Shown here in pieces: positions 24,566-36,665 of a stretch of 64,000 bases of DNA. The notes under the pieces are model-generated. The model saw only the letters and a program-made list of their open reading frames with translations, did not search any database and was not told where the DNA came from. The position numbers and the translations under genes were made by a program. Every line of letters begins with the position of its first letter. The stretch's first letter is position 1. Source of the stretch: Myrica gale (taxonomy: Eukaryota; Streptophyta; Magnoliopsida; Fagales; Myricaceae); the NCBI GenBank assembly GCA_963930655.1, contig OZ005619.1:5314501-5378500 (forward strand), in the 5' to 3' direction.

Positions 24566-24678
24566 CCTTGAGCATTAGCTCCGTGGTTACCTCCTTCCCT
24601 TAGGGAGGGTCCTTCCGAGGTTCGAAGCCCCTTATCCGCAGGCTATGCCTGCTGCCACTGTTGACTAAAAAAATCAGG
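24566..24678 (+). mobile_element. tRNA-derived SINE
   Basis: A perfect 8 bp direct repeat, aagaataa, flanks the element (24558-24565 and 24679-24686). Inside, tagctccgtggtta at about 24576 fits a pol III A box and ggttcgaagcc at about 24619 fits a B box. It ends in a short A-rich stretch. About 113 bp long and complete in plan. The left head is tRNA-like but does not fold as a functional tRNA. Confidence 0.7.
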
Positions 24679-24907
24679 AAGAATAAAAGGAAAGGTTTGA
24701 GAAAGTAATTAATTTGCTAAGAAGGGGAAGAGAGAGAAAGAGGAGACATAGCTCATCCATTCTCCTCTATCGCTCCATATGAGATTTAAGGTTTCACAAT
24801 CTCCTTAAACTCTTGACATCCTTGTCAAGCCCCTTAAAATCTATATTGGTGGTTACTAGGTGAAAGAAAAGATAAACATAGTGCAGGATTGAAAGATAAT
24901 ATGAAGA
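24679..24907. other. intergenic, nothing recognised
   Basis: Short mixed sequence between the SINE and the LTR-like block. It shows no gene or element signature. Confidence 0.35.
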
Positions 24908-25195
24908 TGTTGGAGAAATAATAAGGAGAGACAGAGATATAAGTGATTCGATCTAGATGACCTACATCCACTGTAAAAACCTTATATAGCTATATTTTGT
25001 ATTATGAGTTCATAGAGAGTACAAGTTAAAAGTCTCTATTTATAGAGAAAATACAAAATATGATATGAAGGATATTCATGCATTTAAACTTGAATTTTTG
25101 CGATCTTGACAATATCTCACATTAAAACTGAATCTCTGATATTGTGATAATATCATATCAAATCTTATAGGTTGATTATGATATTATTTCTAACA
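24908..25195. mobile_element. probable solitary LTR
   Basis: A 288 bp block begins tgttggagaaataataagga and ends atattatttctaaca, with the TG...CA ends and short inverted tips of a plant LTR. No second copy or internal region is present in the window, so it would be a solo LTR, probably of a copia-type element. No clear 5 bp target duplication was found, which lowers the confidence. Confidence 0.45.
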
Positions 25196-25379
25196 CTAGG
25201 CTCACTTTGCTACCATTTGTAATGATCCAAGAAAGTGTTAGTCACATCTCCATGTAACTTTAAAAGGACTAATTAATGTTGCTTTTGAAACTCCTTAAAG
25301 TCAGTTTAGTTGTCCGTCCGGATGGTTTTGAACGAAGAAACATGAAAATTATCACCTAAAACCCTTGCTGACAGGCTTT

Positions 25380-25490
25380 ATGTGACAAACTAGATGACAA
25401 CTCAGTTTTGTCACCCAAAACCTTTGGTGACTAAATATGCACTTTGGGTGACAAATTTTTTTGACACCCAAAGTGCATTTTGTTGTAGTG
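25380..25490. mobile_element. CACTA-type terminus
   Basis: The right end reads cattttgttgtagtg, the inverse of CACTACAACAAAATG, the usual start of CACTA/Spm elements. Just inside is a hairpin made of gcactttgggtgacaaa and gacacccaaagtgc. The other terminus was not found, so this is a fragment or an unusually short element. Confidence 0.5.
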
Positions 25491-25511
25491 TATCTTGTTT
25501 TTTATTTTCTT

Positions 25512-25800
25512 TGTTGGATTGAGCTACACTCAATATTTAGTCTATGAAGCTAAGTGGAGAAAATAAAATATTTCAACAAAAGTTTTATTCCACTTACTTG
25601 AGAAATAACAAAAAGGTTACATGGATATTTATAGTCCAAAATGAGACTTTACAACTTCTAAAATATAAAACCCCAATAATGAGAATATTAAAAGTCTCTA
25701 ATTCTTCAACTTTGTAACCTGTGAGAATACCAAAAGACAATAACCCTCTCCATTAACAAATTTATTGGAAATAAACTCTAATTAAGTTTAATAACTAACA
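25512..25800 (-). repeat. copia LTR, 3' copy in element orientation
   Basis: 289 bp with TG...CA ends. It is a direct repeat of 29310-29640, with scattered substitutions and a length difference of about 40 bp. Confidence 0.8.
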
Positions 25801-27192
25801 CCCCCTCTTAAACTTCATTTTGTAACTCCAAGCAAACTCCTTATCTTGCAAAATATTTCACCCTTGAGGGGCTTGGTAAAAATATCAACAACTTGATCTT
25901 GTGACTTCACGAACTTGAGCTCCACCTCCTTTTTAGCTATACATTCTTAAGCTGCCAAAGAAATAATCAATTGAATAGTTTAATGCAGGCAACAGGTGAA
26001 AATACCTCATCATAGTCAATTCCAGGCCTTTGACTATATCCTTTGGCAACTAGTCCTGCTTTGTATCTTTCCACTTCACCACTCGAATTCTTATTTGCCT
26101 TCTACACCCATTTGACTCTAATTGGTTTTTGCCCTTTTAGAAGTGTAGCAAACTCTCACGTTCCATTCTTCTCTCTGACTTTGATTTCTTCATCTATAAC
26201 ATTCATCCACATTTTGTCTTGTGGTGCTTCTTCAAAGTTCATAGGCTCACTATCGACAAAGAGACAAAAATAATTAGATCATGTAATCTTTTCGTTACCT
26301 CCTCCAAGATTTCTTGAATATTTCTCATGTTTTTGTGGTCCTTTGCTTGAACTTTATTTCCTTGATGATGAAGTAGATGTACTTTCAAAGGAAGATAGTG
26401 GTGTTGAAGGAAGGGAGTGTGTAGATAGCTCCAAAAATTCATTTTTGTGCTCATCTTTAAAGAAATGAAGAAAATGATAGTCTTCTTTCAAAGAATTTCA
26501 ATCTCACGTACTTGCTTCATCGAACTCAACATCTTAACTAACAATGATATTGTGATCGGTTGGATTGTACAACTTGTAGCTTTTGGATCTTGAATCATAG
26601 CCGATAAATACTACTTTTGTGTTTTTGTCATCTAACTTGGATCTCCTTTCATCTGGCACATGTGCATAAGTAATACTTTCAAAAACGCATCAGTGATAAA
26701 TACTTGGCTTGATTCCGCTCCATTTTTCTTGAGGAGTTGTCTTGCAAATTTTTTGTAGGACATCGATTTGATAAGTACACTACACAAGCAACCGCTTCCA
26801 CCCAAAATTCTTTTAGTAAGTCTTTGCTTTTCAACACACTTCGAGCCATGTTGAGAATTGTTCCATTTTTTTCTCTTGGCAATCCCATTTTGTTATGGGG
26901 AGCTTGGAACCGTTAAGGGATGGTGAATTTTATTTACTTAACAAAATCTTTTGAAAGCATTTGATGTGTATTGACCCTCTCTATCGGGTAGTAAAACCTT
27001 TATTTAATAGTCACTTATGTTTCAACAAGTGTTTGGACATTTTAAAATATTTCAAATACTTTTGATTTTTCTATGAGAAAATAGACCCATGTTTTTCGGC
27101 TAAAATCACCAATAAATAGAAGAAAATATTTGTTCTTACTAAATGATGGTGGATTGAATGAGCCACAAACATTCGAGTGAACAAGTTGTAGT

Positions 27193-27786
27193 AAGGGTGG
27201 GTACCAGAACGGATGAAGCCAAAATGGCTAATTCCGGCTCTCGGAATGGAACCGGAACCGAACTGGAATTTTCAGAATCGGAACCAAAAATTTATGTTTG
27301 ACATGTAGGCTTTTTTGGATATATTTTTTGGGTCTTAATGAGCCAAAAATATTTTTTGGACCTAATTTTTGTAAGATTTTTATGTTATTCATTATAAATT
27401 AATAATAAATGTAAACATTCATCCAAAATATAGATTCTAAAATAAATATTCAAGCAAATTTCATATGTTATACTTTATTTTGAGTCTTATTTTTTTTAAA
27501 AAAAGGAACTAGAATTTTTGATTTTTTTAGTTATTCATCATAAATTAAGAATAAATGTAAAATATTCATCCAAATCTAGATTCTAAAAGAAAAATTCAAT
27601 CAAATTCTATATGTTATACTTTATTTTGAGTACTATTTTTATTTATTTTATTTTTTTGAAATTTCAGAACCGAAAATTCAAGTAATTCCACCGCAATTTT
27701 CGGTTCCGAAAATTGTCAAAAATGACTTCCGAAATCGGAAGTGGAATCGAAAATTCCAATTCCTAATGAAATTTTTGCCCACCCTT
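27193..27786. mobile_element. DNA transposon (MITE-like) inserted into the copia element
   Basis: It begins aagggtgggtaccagaacgg and ends attttgcccaccctt, giving inverted termini. The 10 bp aagttgtagt flanks it on both sides exactly (27183-27192, 27787-27796). The subterminal parts are rich in ggaaccg and cggttcc words and the core is AT-rich with no transposase. The element at 44696-45187 shares the same terminal and subterminal plan, so the two are relatives. It must be younger than the copia element it splits. Confidence 0.75.
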
Positions 27787-29309
27787 AAGTTGTAGTAGCT
27801 TCCCAAAGAGACTTCCTTCACAAAGTTGATTTCGATGCTCAATAGAAGGCAAGTCATTCACAATTTTTTCTTTGCTACCAATTGGAATCCTTCAAAATTT
27901 AAGTTTCCAAGTCTTAAGTGCCTAAGCCAATTTGAATTTTCAACACAAATCTTTAAGTCTTTCGCGACATCAGTTTGAATGTTGAGTAGAAACATCCGAT
28001 TCTTTGTAATTGGAACTTGGGCTATCAAACTCCTCATTTCATCTTTTATTGAAAAACTACGAATTTCATTAGAATATTGTAGCCTTTCTCTAAGAGTTGT
28101 CCTAAGCTCAAAATATTGCTCTTCATGCTTGGCATATAATAAACATTAGTAATAAATTGATGACCTCCATTTTTCAAGCAAATCAAAATTGATGGTCTCC
28201 ACAAAATTATTTTTATCTCTACACACATGGTTACTTGCCGCATTGTCAAGATACCACAAATTCTTCTTTTCATTTTTCCTCTTCTTTGTACACCAACAAC
28301 AAAGTGTGCTCCATTTCTTATTTTTCAACGTAATTGGCTTCTTCAAAATTGTTAGCACTTCTACATTCCCATGAATAATGATCATATTTTTCACAATTGA
28401 AACGTTGGATTTGAGATTTTTCATACCTCATTGGATTTGATCTTAAATTGTTTCCTTTTCCACTCACTCTTGGTGATTGTCCCTTGTCTCCATTATTGAA
28501 AAAACGATGATCATCTCTACCACGTCTTTTTCCTCTTACATATCTTCCTTGGCCTCTACCTCGATTGAGACCACGTCCTTGTCCTTTGTGATCTCCATCT
28601 CTCTCCTATTCCTTGTCCTTGAGAGAGTCTTATAGCTAGAACTTGCTCTAATGACTCTTCATTCTTCTTGTTGAGCCTTTCTTCTTGAGCTTGTAGAGAT
28701 CCCATGAGTTGATCAATTGTCATGACTTCCAAATCTTTTGACTCCTGATAGCCACAACGAAGTAGTCAAATTTTGGTTGTAAAAAACGACAAATCTTTTC
28801 AATGACACAAACATCCTCCAACTTTTCTCTGTACCTCTTCACTTGATTGACTATGACCAACATACGTGAAAAGTAACCCGTCATTGACTCGGATTCTTTC
28901 ATGCGCAGGACTTCAAATTCATTTTTTAGTGTATGAAGTCAATTCTTCTTCACTTTGTCCATTCCTTGGTAGGAGGTTTGTAGAATCTCCCATGCTTGCT
29001 TGGAGGTGGTTGCTTTTGCCACCTTTTCGAACATCGCTTCATCCAAACATTGATGGATGAGCATGAACACTGTTGATCCTTCTTTCAGGTCTTTTGAAAA
29101 GAATTCCTTTGAATATGACTCAATTGAGCATGATCACTAGGCTCTTCAAAATCTTCATCTACAACATCTCATGCATCATGAGATCCAAGCAATGCCTTCA
29201 TTCGAATGCACCAATTATCAAAATTAATTTTCGAAAGGAGAGGAAAATGAAAGAGAAATGTGGAATTGACCATTTTTCTAGGACCATGAACCTGGCTTCG
29301 ATGTCACTT

Positions 29310-29640
29310 TGTTGGTTTGGGCTACACACAATACTTTATTTAGGAAGCTAAGTGGAGAAAATAAAATACTTTATTAAAAGCTTTATTTCACTTATTTGAG
29401 AAATAACAAAAATGTTACATGGATATCTACAGTTCATAAAGAGACTTTATAACTTCTAAAATATAACACCCAAATAAATCTCACATAACTCATCATAGTA
29501 AATCTAATTTAACTCCCACATAATGAGAATATTAAAAGTTTCTAACTCTTCAATTTTGTAACTTACGAGAATATCAAAAGACAACCTCTCCATTAACTAA
29601 TTTATTGGAAATAAACTCTAATTAAGTTTAATAACTAACA
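29310..29640 (-). repeat. copia LTR, 5' copy in element orientation
   Basis: 331 bp with TG...CA ends, the partner of the LTR at 25512. It contains about 40 bp (around 29485-29520) that the other copy lacks. The sequence just inside (agtgacatcgaagcc on the minus strand) may be a degraded primer-binding site. Confidence 0.8.
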
Positions 29641-30250
29641 TTGTCTGTCTTTACTTAGTCATCTGTATGGACTCTTCATAGAAGATACAACTATATATTG
29701 AGTACTTTTACCGTATGTTTAAGTATTCTAAATTGAACCACTTAAATATTTATCTCTCAAATATTTCTCTTCTCTTAATATTAATGTTTCAATTCAACAT
29801 TGAGTTTATCTTATCAACCAATTATAATATGACATATTAGTCTTATACAGTGTACTAATGGTGAGATCGACCAAGAACCTAATCATGTACTTCAGCAAAA
29901 TTGCAGCATTTAGCTTAACTATTTAATGACAAATTAATCTATAACTTTCTCCACGCGAGTTAAACGACACTTGAAATGTCAAGAAATCTATATGTATCTT
30001 TCCATCTAGACAAAGATTTGAGTGTTAAAACTTTAGGCTATTAAAATTAATAAAAAAATAAAAAAAAATTTGAATGAATTTTTTATATTTTTTACTCTTA
30101 ATTTAATAAAAAGATTATATTATAATTATTTTATTATCATAAAATTTTAAGAAATCAAAAGATACTGCAATAACAGAGTAAAGTTAGCAAAAAGAGTCCA
30201 GCAGGTTGAGTACTGTACATATATGACGACAAAATAGTGATGTCAAGCAG
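29641..30250. repeat. intergenic AT-rich DNA with a degraded MITE
   Basis: About 30005-30155 resembles the AT-rich MITE at 655-830 (gagtgttaaaactttaggct on the left, cataaaattttaagaaa on the right). The rest shows no gene or element. Confidence 0.35.
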
Positions 30251-32620
30251 TGCGAGAAATTGAAAAGAAAAATTCCCATCTAAAAGCCCCTCATTCTGCT
30301 CATCGTTATTGCTACCGACCTTCAACAGCTTTTTCCTTCTTTTGTATTATATTTTCTTTCACTATCATCTTTCCCCCTTTCACATCCTCGAATAGTTGTC
30401 CTGAAAGCATTCTATTGCGATGGTTTTCTAGGCCCTCTCAGGCCCACGCAGTGGGATGGTCCTCCAAATATGCCTGGCTGGAAATCATAGAGCACAAAAG
30501 ATATTTTCAGTGGCATATAGATAAAAAGCAACACGGTCTTCCTTTCCCATCACCACCTGCTGAATACTGAAATTAATTGAAGGTTTAATAATTTGAAAGA
30601 AAACCACCAACAAGGGACTCATTGAAAGGTTTATGTGCAATTAGTACGTAATTCGGAATCACCAAATAACGTCACTGTGCAAGAAATCATCTTCCTACAT
30701 GTAACCCAAGTTTTACCGTCTCTAGAGAATGTTATCTTCCTGAGAAAACTCCAAATGAATGCAACAAAGGGTTGTGAACCGAAGGAAACAGTGAAATCAT
30801 AGATATGCGTGTGGAGGGCTTCTTATTTCAGCCACGTCGGCGCCGGCATTAGGTACAGACCACCCAGGCAGACAGAGAGCTCACCTAGGAAAGCACTTAG
30901 ATTAACCATGTCTTTGATGGTTGTTTTTGGGTATATTCTAGGGCCTTTGAGGGGCCTTTTTTTTGGTATCTTTTTCTAATGTCTTTAAGGTTTTCTTTTT
31001 CTGTTCTCTGTATGCTCTTAAGTATCAGCCAATCCAATTGATGGTACGTTCATCGCCCTTTTCTTTCGTAGTTATCTACTCCTTGAAAGCAACGTTAGAA
31101 CAATCCCAGCTATGCCATATAATGTGGTCCTTGTAATTATGCTGGTCTAAAGTGGTCAGGCTTCAGTTCTACGGAGAGAGAGAGAGAAGAGTGGTCAGGC
31201 TCGGTTCTTAGGGTAGAGAGAGAGAGAGAGTTTGTGCGTGCGCGTGTGTGTGTGTAAGGATGGTTGGAGATAAGTGGTGGGGGGAGGACGGCATGTATAT
31301 ATGGAAACAAGATTGGAGAAAAAATGGAAAGAAAGTTGGGTTAAATAGGGCTTTCAAGTGTGGATGGGACTATTGCCATTTTGATATAAGGTGAGATGGG
31401 GCTTGTAGTTAGGGCACTCGGTGATTGGCTAGGTTTTGGAGAAGGTCTATGTATATGCCAGTGGGAAGTACAAGCACAAAGCAACTCTTTCTTGACAACG
31501 TGAGAGAGAGAGAGAGACAGAGGGCTTTTCAAAGAAAAGTGAAATAGATAAGCGCGCATGGGAGGGAACCCAACAACATTCTCACATAGACTTGATAGAT
31601 AGACATGGAAGGAGAGAGAGAGAGATATCGAGATGGGAATTCTCCTTTTGGCGAAAGGGACGGCCTCTACTAAGAAGCCCGGTCAAAGAATGCATTGGCT
31701 CTCATTGCAGGCTCACAGTGCATTCCCCTTGGATTGAAATAATTGTACTCCGCTTAACACAGCTAGCTAGGTGTAGGTTAAAGTTTGTGTGTACGATACA
31801 GACCTACCGAATATCTGAAAACAAAGGTAAAAATTCTGCTACACACGAATCATCCAATAAATGGTCATAGCCCGAACCAAACCAGCCTAACACACTTGCC
31901 ACTTCTCACTAATATATACATACATATTCTTTTTTTTTTCTCGATATATACATACATACTCAAACATAAGGTTCGAACGCGTAGTAAAACTTAAAAAAAA
32001 AAACACACACACAAGGTTGGTGAATATGGAGTCCATGCAAGATCTTGGTAACCGAGGGGCCTGCTGAAAATTTTGGGGGTGGAGTCATCAAGGTCTCACC
32101 TGAAAATAACGTTAAGTGGCGCAAGATTTCTTCGAATTTTCTTATCCACTCATACTTCGTAAATATCGCTTCAAGGAGCCGTGTACTGTTTGTCAAAAAG
32201 AAAGAAAAGACTGCAATAAATTCCCCCGTCCGGCTCCTTTACCTCCTCACCATCTTTATTCAAATCTTCTCTCTCAACCCATGGACGTACAGTATTGTAG
32301 CTCCACTGTCTTTCTCGACCTGTAGTCATTGCTTCAGGGAGGTAGTAGATGTACTATTTACCACTCTTAACACACACAAAAGCAAACACACATGATGTAG
32401 GATGCATTTAGACACAATTGTATTATCCGGCTGTCCTTCTCAAGCTCTGGGGGGAAACAGTGAAACGGGGCTGTCTTTCTCAAGTCCTGGTTCCGATTTG
32501 CAGCGAGCTAAAGCGAAATGAATTGCAAAAGATTGAAGCCTACGTCATTCTCATGCTGTAACAGTTCCAGCGGCCATCGTCACGTCTAGCTAGGGTTGTC
32601 CAGTGCAATTGAAATCACAG
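30251..32620 (+). other. upstream region of BRC1
   Basis: About 2.4 kb precede the TCP gene without a recognisable gene or transposon. It holds several GA and GT microsatellite tracts (31165-31185, 31213-31230, 31236-31252, 31500-31516 and 31613-31625). A promoter must lie in this interval, but I could not assign a TATA box or transcription start with confidence. Confidence 0.45.
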
Positions 32621-33952
32621 ATGTATCCCTCAAACAGTTGCAATATTGGCAATGACCCCATCTACTATCCTTACCATCCATTTTTCCAGCGACCTTTTCT
32701 AAATGACATCAGTATCTCCAGTCCAAAACAAGCTGGAGACCCTTCTCTTGTATCCTTCTACGGCCACTTCCCCTCCCCCTTCGAAGATGACGACGTTTTC
32801 CTCCAAAAATTCCACGAACAGATTCTTCATCAGCAAACCATAATGAGACCTGACAATAATATAACCGGAGCTGTCTCTAATATGGTGGAGTCCAACACAC
32901 ATCACATCAATGGGGAAAGAGTGGCCGAGCAGATCCCGAGAAAAAGATCATCCAAGAGAGATCGCCACAGCAAGATTAACACTGCGCGAGGACCAAGGGA
33001 TCGGAGAATGAGATTGTCCCTTGATGTTGCCCGCAAGTTTTTTGGTCTGCAAGACATGCTACGCTTTGACAAGGCTAGCAAGACTGTTGAATGGTTACTC
33101 ATTCAGGCAAACGCTGAAATCAAGAAGCTAGCAAGAGAAGTGAAGTGCAGTGGCAGTGTTGGTGCCTGCAAGAGTGCTTCTTCTACTTCTGAGTGCGAAG
33201 TCGTGTCTGGCAGCGATCAAGTTGCAATTTATAATGGAAATCATCAAGGCAGCGTTTCAGAAGAGAAACCCTCGAGTTTTGCTGCAAAAGAGAAGAAAAC
33301 TAGGCGGCGGAAAATTGCATTTCATCCTCTTGCAAGGGAGTCGAGGGAGAAAGCAAGGGCGAGGGCAAGGGAGAGGACAAGAGAGAAGCTGAATCGTCGG
33401 AGGCTAGATGAAACGAAGTTACATGATCAGGAGGTGACGGCCAACTGTGACTTGAGCCGATTCGGTTCTTGGAGTCCCTTTGAAACTGGAGAAGAATCTG
33501 GAACCCAAAGCCAGAACATGAACCCATCCTGGGAGTTACAACCTGAGGTCGAAGAAAGAAGCTCTCATGAGCGAAATCATGATTTAGGGGCTGCAGAAGA
33601 CCTGGTTAATGACGATGCTTTGGTGACTATTGGAAGGTGGAGCCCATCTCATGTGGTTTTCAATTATTCCCTGAACCATACTGGAATCCCTCAAGAGGTA
33701 AGTTCCAAAAATAGGTATAGTGAATTTTGCGCAGTTACCATGTGAGATTTAACTTATGTAAGGTGCCGATCTAGCTATTTTGTGTTATGACAAGCATGCA
33801 TATACCTTCCGACGGATAGTGTTCGAGATGCACTACTACATGTTTGTGATTACTGACTAATTAACTCATACAATTGTTTGCAGCATCAATTCGGGGACTT
33901 TCAATTCCTTGGCAAACCATGGGAAGCCTGCAACAATCATAGTCTATACTAA
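32621..33952 (+). CDS. BRC1: TCP transcription factor, BRC1/TCP18 type (class II, CYC/TB1 clade)
   Basis: Two exons, 32621-33697 and 33884-33952, joined by a 186 bp intron (gtaagt...tttgcag), encode 381 residues. The ATG at 32621 (MYPSNSCN) is the first in frame; the open frame reaches slightly upstream but without an ATG. The TCP domain lies at about 108-172: basic part [20 protein letters not shown], then helix-loop-helix with [15 protein letters not shown] and [10 protein letters not shown]. The arginine-rich R domain, [17 protein letters not shown], lies at about 241-257. The MRLSLDVA...FGLQDML pattern matches BRC1/TCP18 better than the CYC2 group. The short last exon encodes [13 protein letters not shown], the conserved tail of BRC1 proteins. 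BRC1 is a nuclear repressor of axillary bud outgrowth that integrates strigolactone, cytokinin and light signals. The sequence is intact. Confidence 0.93.
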
Positions 33953-36144
33953 CGAGGACTCTCTCTCGTTTCGCTGATCATGCGTTAAGTGAAGAAGCAT
34001 TTTCAGTATGATATGTGATGCTTTCTTAATTCTGTTTGAGATGTAAAATAGAGATGTATCTCTCATTGCGCAATTCTTGTGAACTGTTTTGTTAATGATA
34101 GTTTTGTCTAGCTCTTTCATTTTCAGAATCTTCTTGTTCGCTTCCGTTCTGAATATTAATAGAACTGAGCTAGAATACGCACAGATAAACCAACCACATC
34201 ATCAGGTGGATTAGCAGGCCTGATAGTGCAAACTATGCAGTCTTTTGTGTTCCATACTTCTTGTAGTACTTCGTTTCCGCTTTTAGGCTTTACCTTCAAA
34301 TTTTCTATATATGATTTGTGTTCTTACGTTCATGAACTGAATATAATTTTCATATCTTAATGTTTTAAGTTTATTTGTATTTGATAAGGGTTAGGGTTGC
34401 TTCTGATCTGTAGAATATTTCTTTCTTGTCTGTGGGATAAATATTGCTAAGTGCATTCTAGTGAATCATGAATTTGGTTTATCTTTTGAGATGTGATGGA
34501 ATAGACATTTGAGTGATCCACCATCCACTTTCAGGTCTTGTTTTCAAAGTCCATTGAAACCTAGGTAGTGAAATTTCAACATTCCAATTATCTCATGACC
34601 TGATAAACTGCCATAACAACATAACACGTGAAAGAAAGATCCGAGGAAACTTTGTCTGATAGATATATCAAGTTAAACAATTAAGAGGAGACTCTAATTT
34701 CCTGACGTGGGGAGGGGATCGATGTATGGCTATGGAGCTTTCAGGCTTTCTAACTCAGAGCATGTAAAAATCAATGATACTTTTATTATTCCAAAATAAG
34801 CATGGGAAAAAGATTAATGAAAGGTTGAGCTCAATTGATATCTGATCAACGAGGAGGAAGGAGAAAAGATTAAAAAACATAGAATCAGTGCTGTTCTAGT
34901 AACAAGATAACATGACAGAATATCTTAAACCTTGAGGCACATGATCATAGGCAAATCTACACATTCCTAATGAACGTAGGGCTTCCAAATATATATATAA
35001 TATATATCCTTTGCTTTTGCCGATGGAAGAAGAGTTTCAGGACAAGAACTTCTGTCCCACAAAGAAGCAATAGCTGTTCTCATGACTTCAAACAAATAAT
35101 AATTAAGTATTTATCATCATTGGTCGGCAATTATAAGTTATAATATTTATAGGAAATAAGGTGTAAATATGCAGATCTAGTGGAAGTCAGAGGATTTAAA
35201 TTTTTGTCTCATGTCTACGTTGCAATTCAGTTGGACTGCTCAATTAATACGGTTTATATATCCAGATCTCGCTTTTACTAGGGATATTTGTTTCTGATCC
35301 TGAAGTAACTTGAAGTGTAAATGATCTCTTATTTCAACTATATTCTGGTAGCATTACATCTAAGGCACTGGCACATCATTTTGTGGGTGTTATTGCAGTA
35401 ATTTGTATTTGCTTATATATGGTATGTCAATATTTGAGCAACACAAATCGGGAATAGGCCATATAGACTTTTATCCTAAAGATTTAATTCAGTTCGATCG
35501 TATAAGTTATGCATGCTTGTTTAATATGAGCTTTATAAAGTGCTGATGGATGTATCAATATCTTAGTCTTCTTTCTCCAATAAATATATAAAATTTGAAG
35601 TTTTCCATTAAATGTACATTTAAATTAGAAATACTTGGCTGATAGCCAATGCCAACAAGCACTAGAAGAGATAATATCAATCTTGATATGTAAAAGATCC
35701 CTTTTTGGATCTTAAAACATGAGGGGAAAGTAAATTAGAATGGTTATATTGCTTAAGAAACCATCTTCCTCCCATTATACACATAGCTCTTCAACCATTT
35801 CCCTTAATTCTTTTATAACAAATGAAATTAAGTGCGGGAAAATAAGCAAAGATGTTTAGGAATTCGAAAGATACATTTAATAGTCATTACCGACCATTAA
35901 CCAAAAAGAAAAATTTGATAGCCATTCCTATAAGGGGCATACAAAGAGCTTTCTTTCTTTTGCTGTTATTCATTAATTCTAGTGTTGCATCTACTAGCAA
36001 GGCATTTGCTGATACTGTACTGATTGTCTTTCCAAGGATGTAGCTAATTTGCTATTGCTGAGATAAGTTTTTGCAACCGCGTGAAACATAGGTGAAAAAA
36101 CTTTCACACATGCCACAAACTCAATTCTTACATAACTCACTGGA
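33953..36144. other. intergenic DNA downstream of BRC1
   Basis: The first 150 bp should include the BRC1 3' UTR (an aatagaact-type AT-rich end lies near 34150). Beyond that there is AT-rich sequence with short inverted runs. No gene, RNA gene or clear transposon was recognised. Confidence 0.4.
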
Positions 36145-36665
36145 AAATTAGAAAAAATATATTTTTCATCTACGAACTACCATAAGTTTTGCACTTTACA
36201 CTCTAAACTATCACTTTCAAGACATTGCACCCTCTAACTATACCAATCTTAAACAATTTGCACATTTTGTCAAAATTTTAGACGCATTTGCACCCTTCAA
36301 CTACCAATGTTACACTCTAAACTATCACTTTCAAGACATTGCACCCTCTAACTATACCAATCTTAAACAATTTGCACATTCTGTCAAAATTTTAGACACA
36401 TTTGCACCTTTCAACTACCAATGTTAGACACTTTGCACCCTCTGTCTGACAATAGTACTTCCGAAAATTTAATTAATTTATAATCTTTAATATACGCAAA
36501 GTAATTCAATGGTATTATCTTCATTTTAGTACTATCTAACAATTTGACAGGTGGTACAAAGTGTTAAAGAGGGTAGTTAGAGAGTGAAATATCTCGAAAG
36601 TGGTGGTTTAGAGTGCAAAGTGTAAAAATCATGGTAGTTCAAGGGCAAAAATTGTATTTACCTTG
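36145..36665. mobile_element. foldback MITE with an internal tandem duplication
   Basis: The left side (tgcactttacactctaaact, attttgtcaaaattttagac) is inverted on the right (gtggtttagagtgcaaagtg, near 36600-36625), so the segment folds back on itself. Within the left arm a unit of about 110-120 bp, starting acactctaaactatcacttt, occurs twice in tandem (36196-36312 and 36313-36425) with only a few differences. Confidence 0.65.

Larger units (their letters stand above)
25512..29640 (-). mobile_element. Ty1/copia retroelement, broken fossil
   Basis: Two direct LTRs bound the element: 25512-25800 and 29310-29640, both starting TGTTGG and ending ACTAACA. It reads on the minus strand. A polypurine tract (tttaagaggggg) abuts the left LTR. 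Recognisable parts in order from the right are gag, the protease-integrase region and pieces of reverse transcriptase and RNase H. The internal region is much shorter than usual for the family, even after removing the 594 bp DNA element at 27193-27786 that has inserted into it. It is clearly broken, with many breaks. The LTRs have drifted and differ in length, so insertion is not recent. Confidence 0.85.

Noticed and set aside
24566-24678. Functional tRNA gene
   Set aside because: A and B boxes are present but no cloverleaf with paired acceptor ends forms, and direct repeats flank it, so SINE is the better call.
30840-30860. GC-rich gccacgtcggcgccggcatt as a possible regulatory cluster upstream of BRC1
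   Set aside because: It is isolated, about 1.8 kb from the ATG, and matches no specific element well enough to name.
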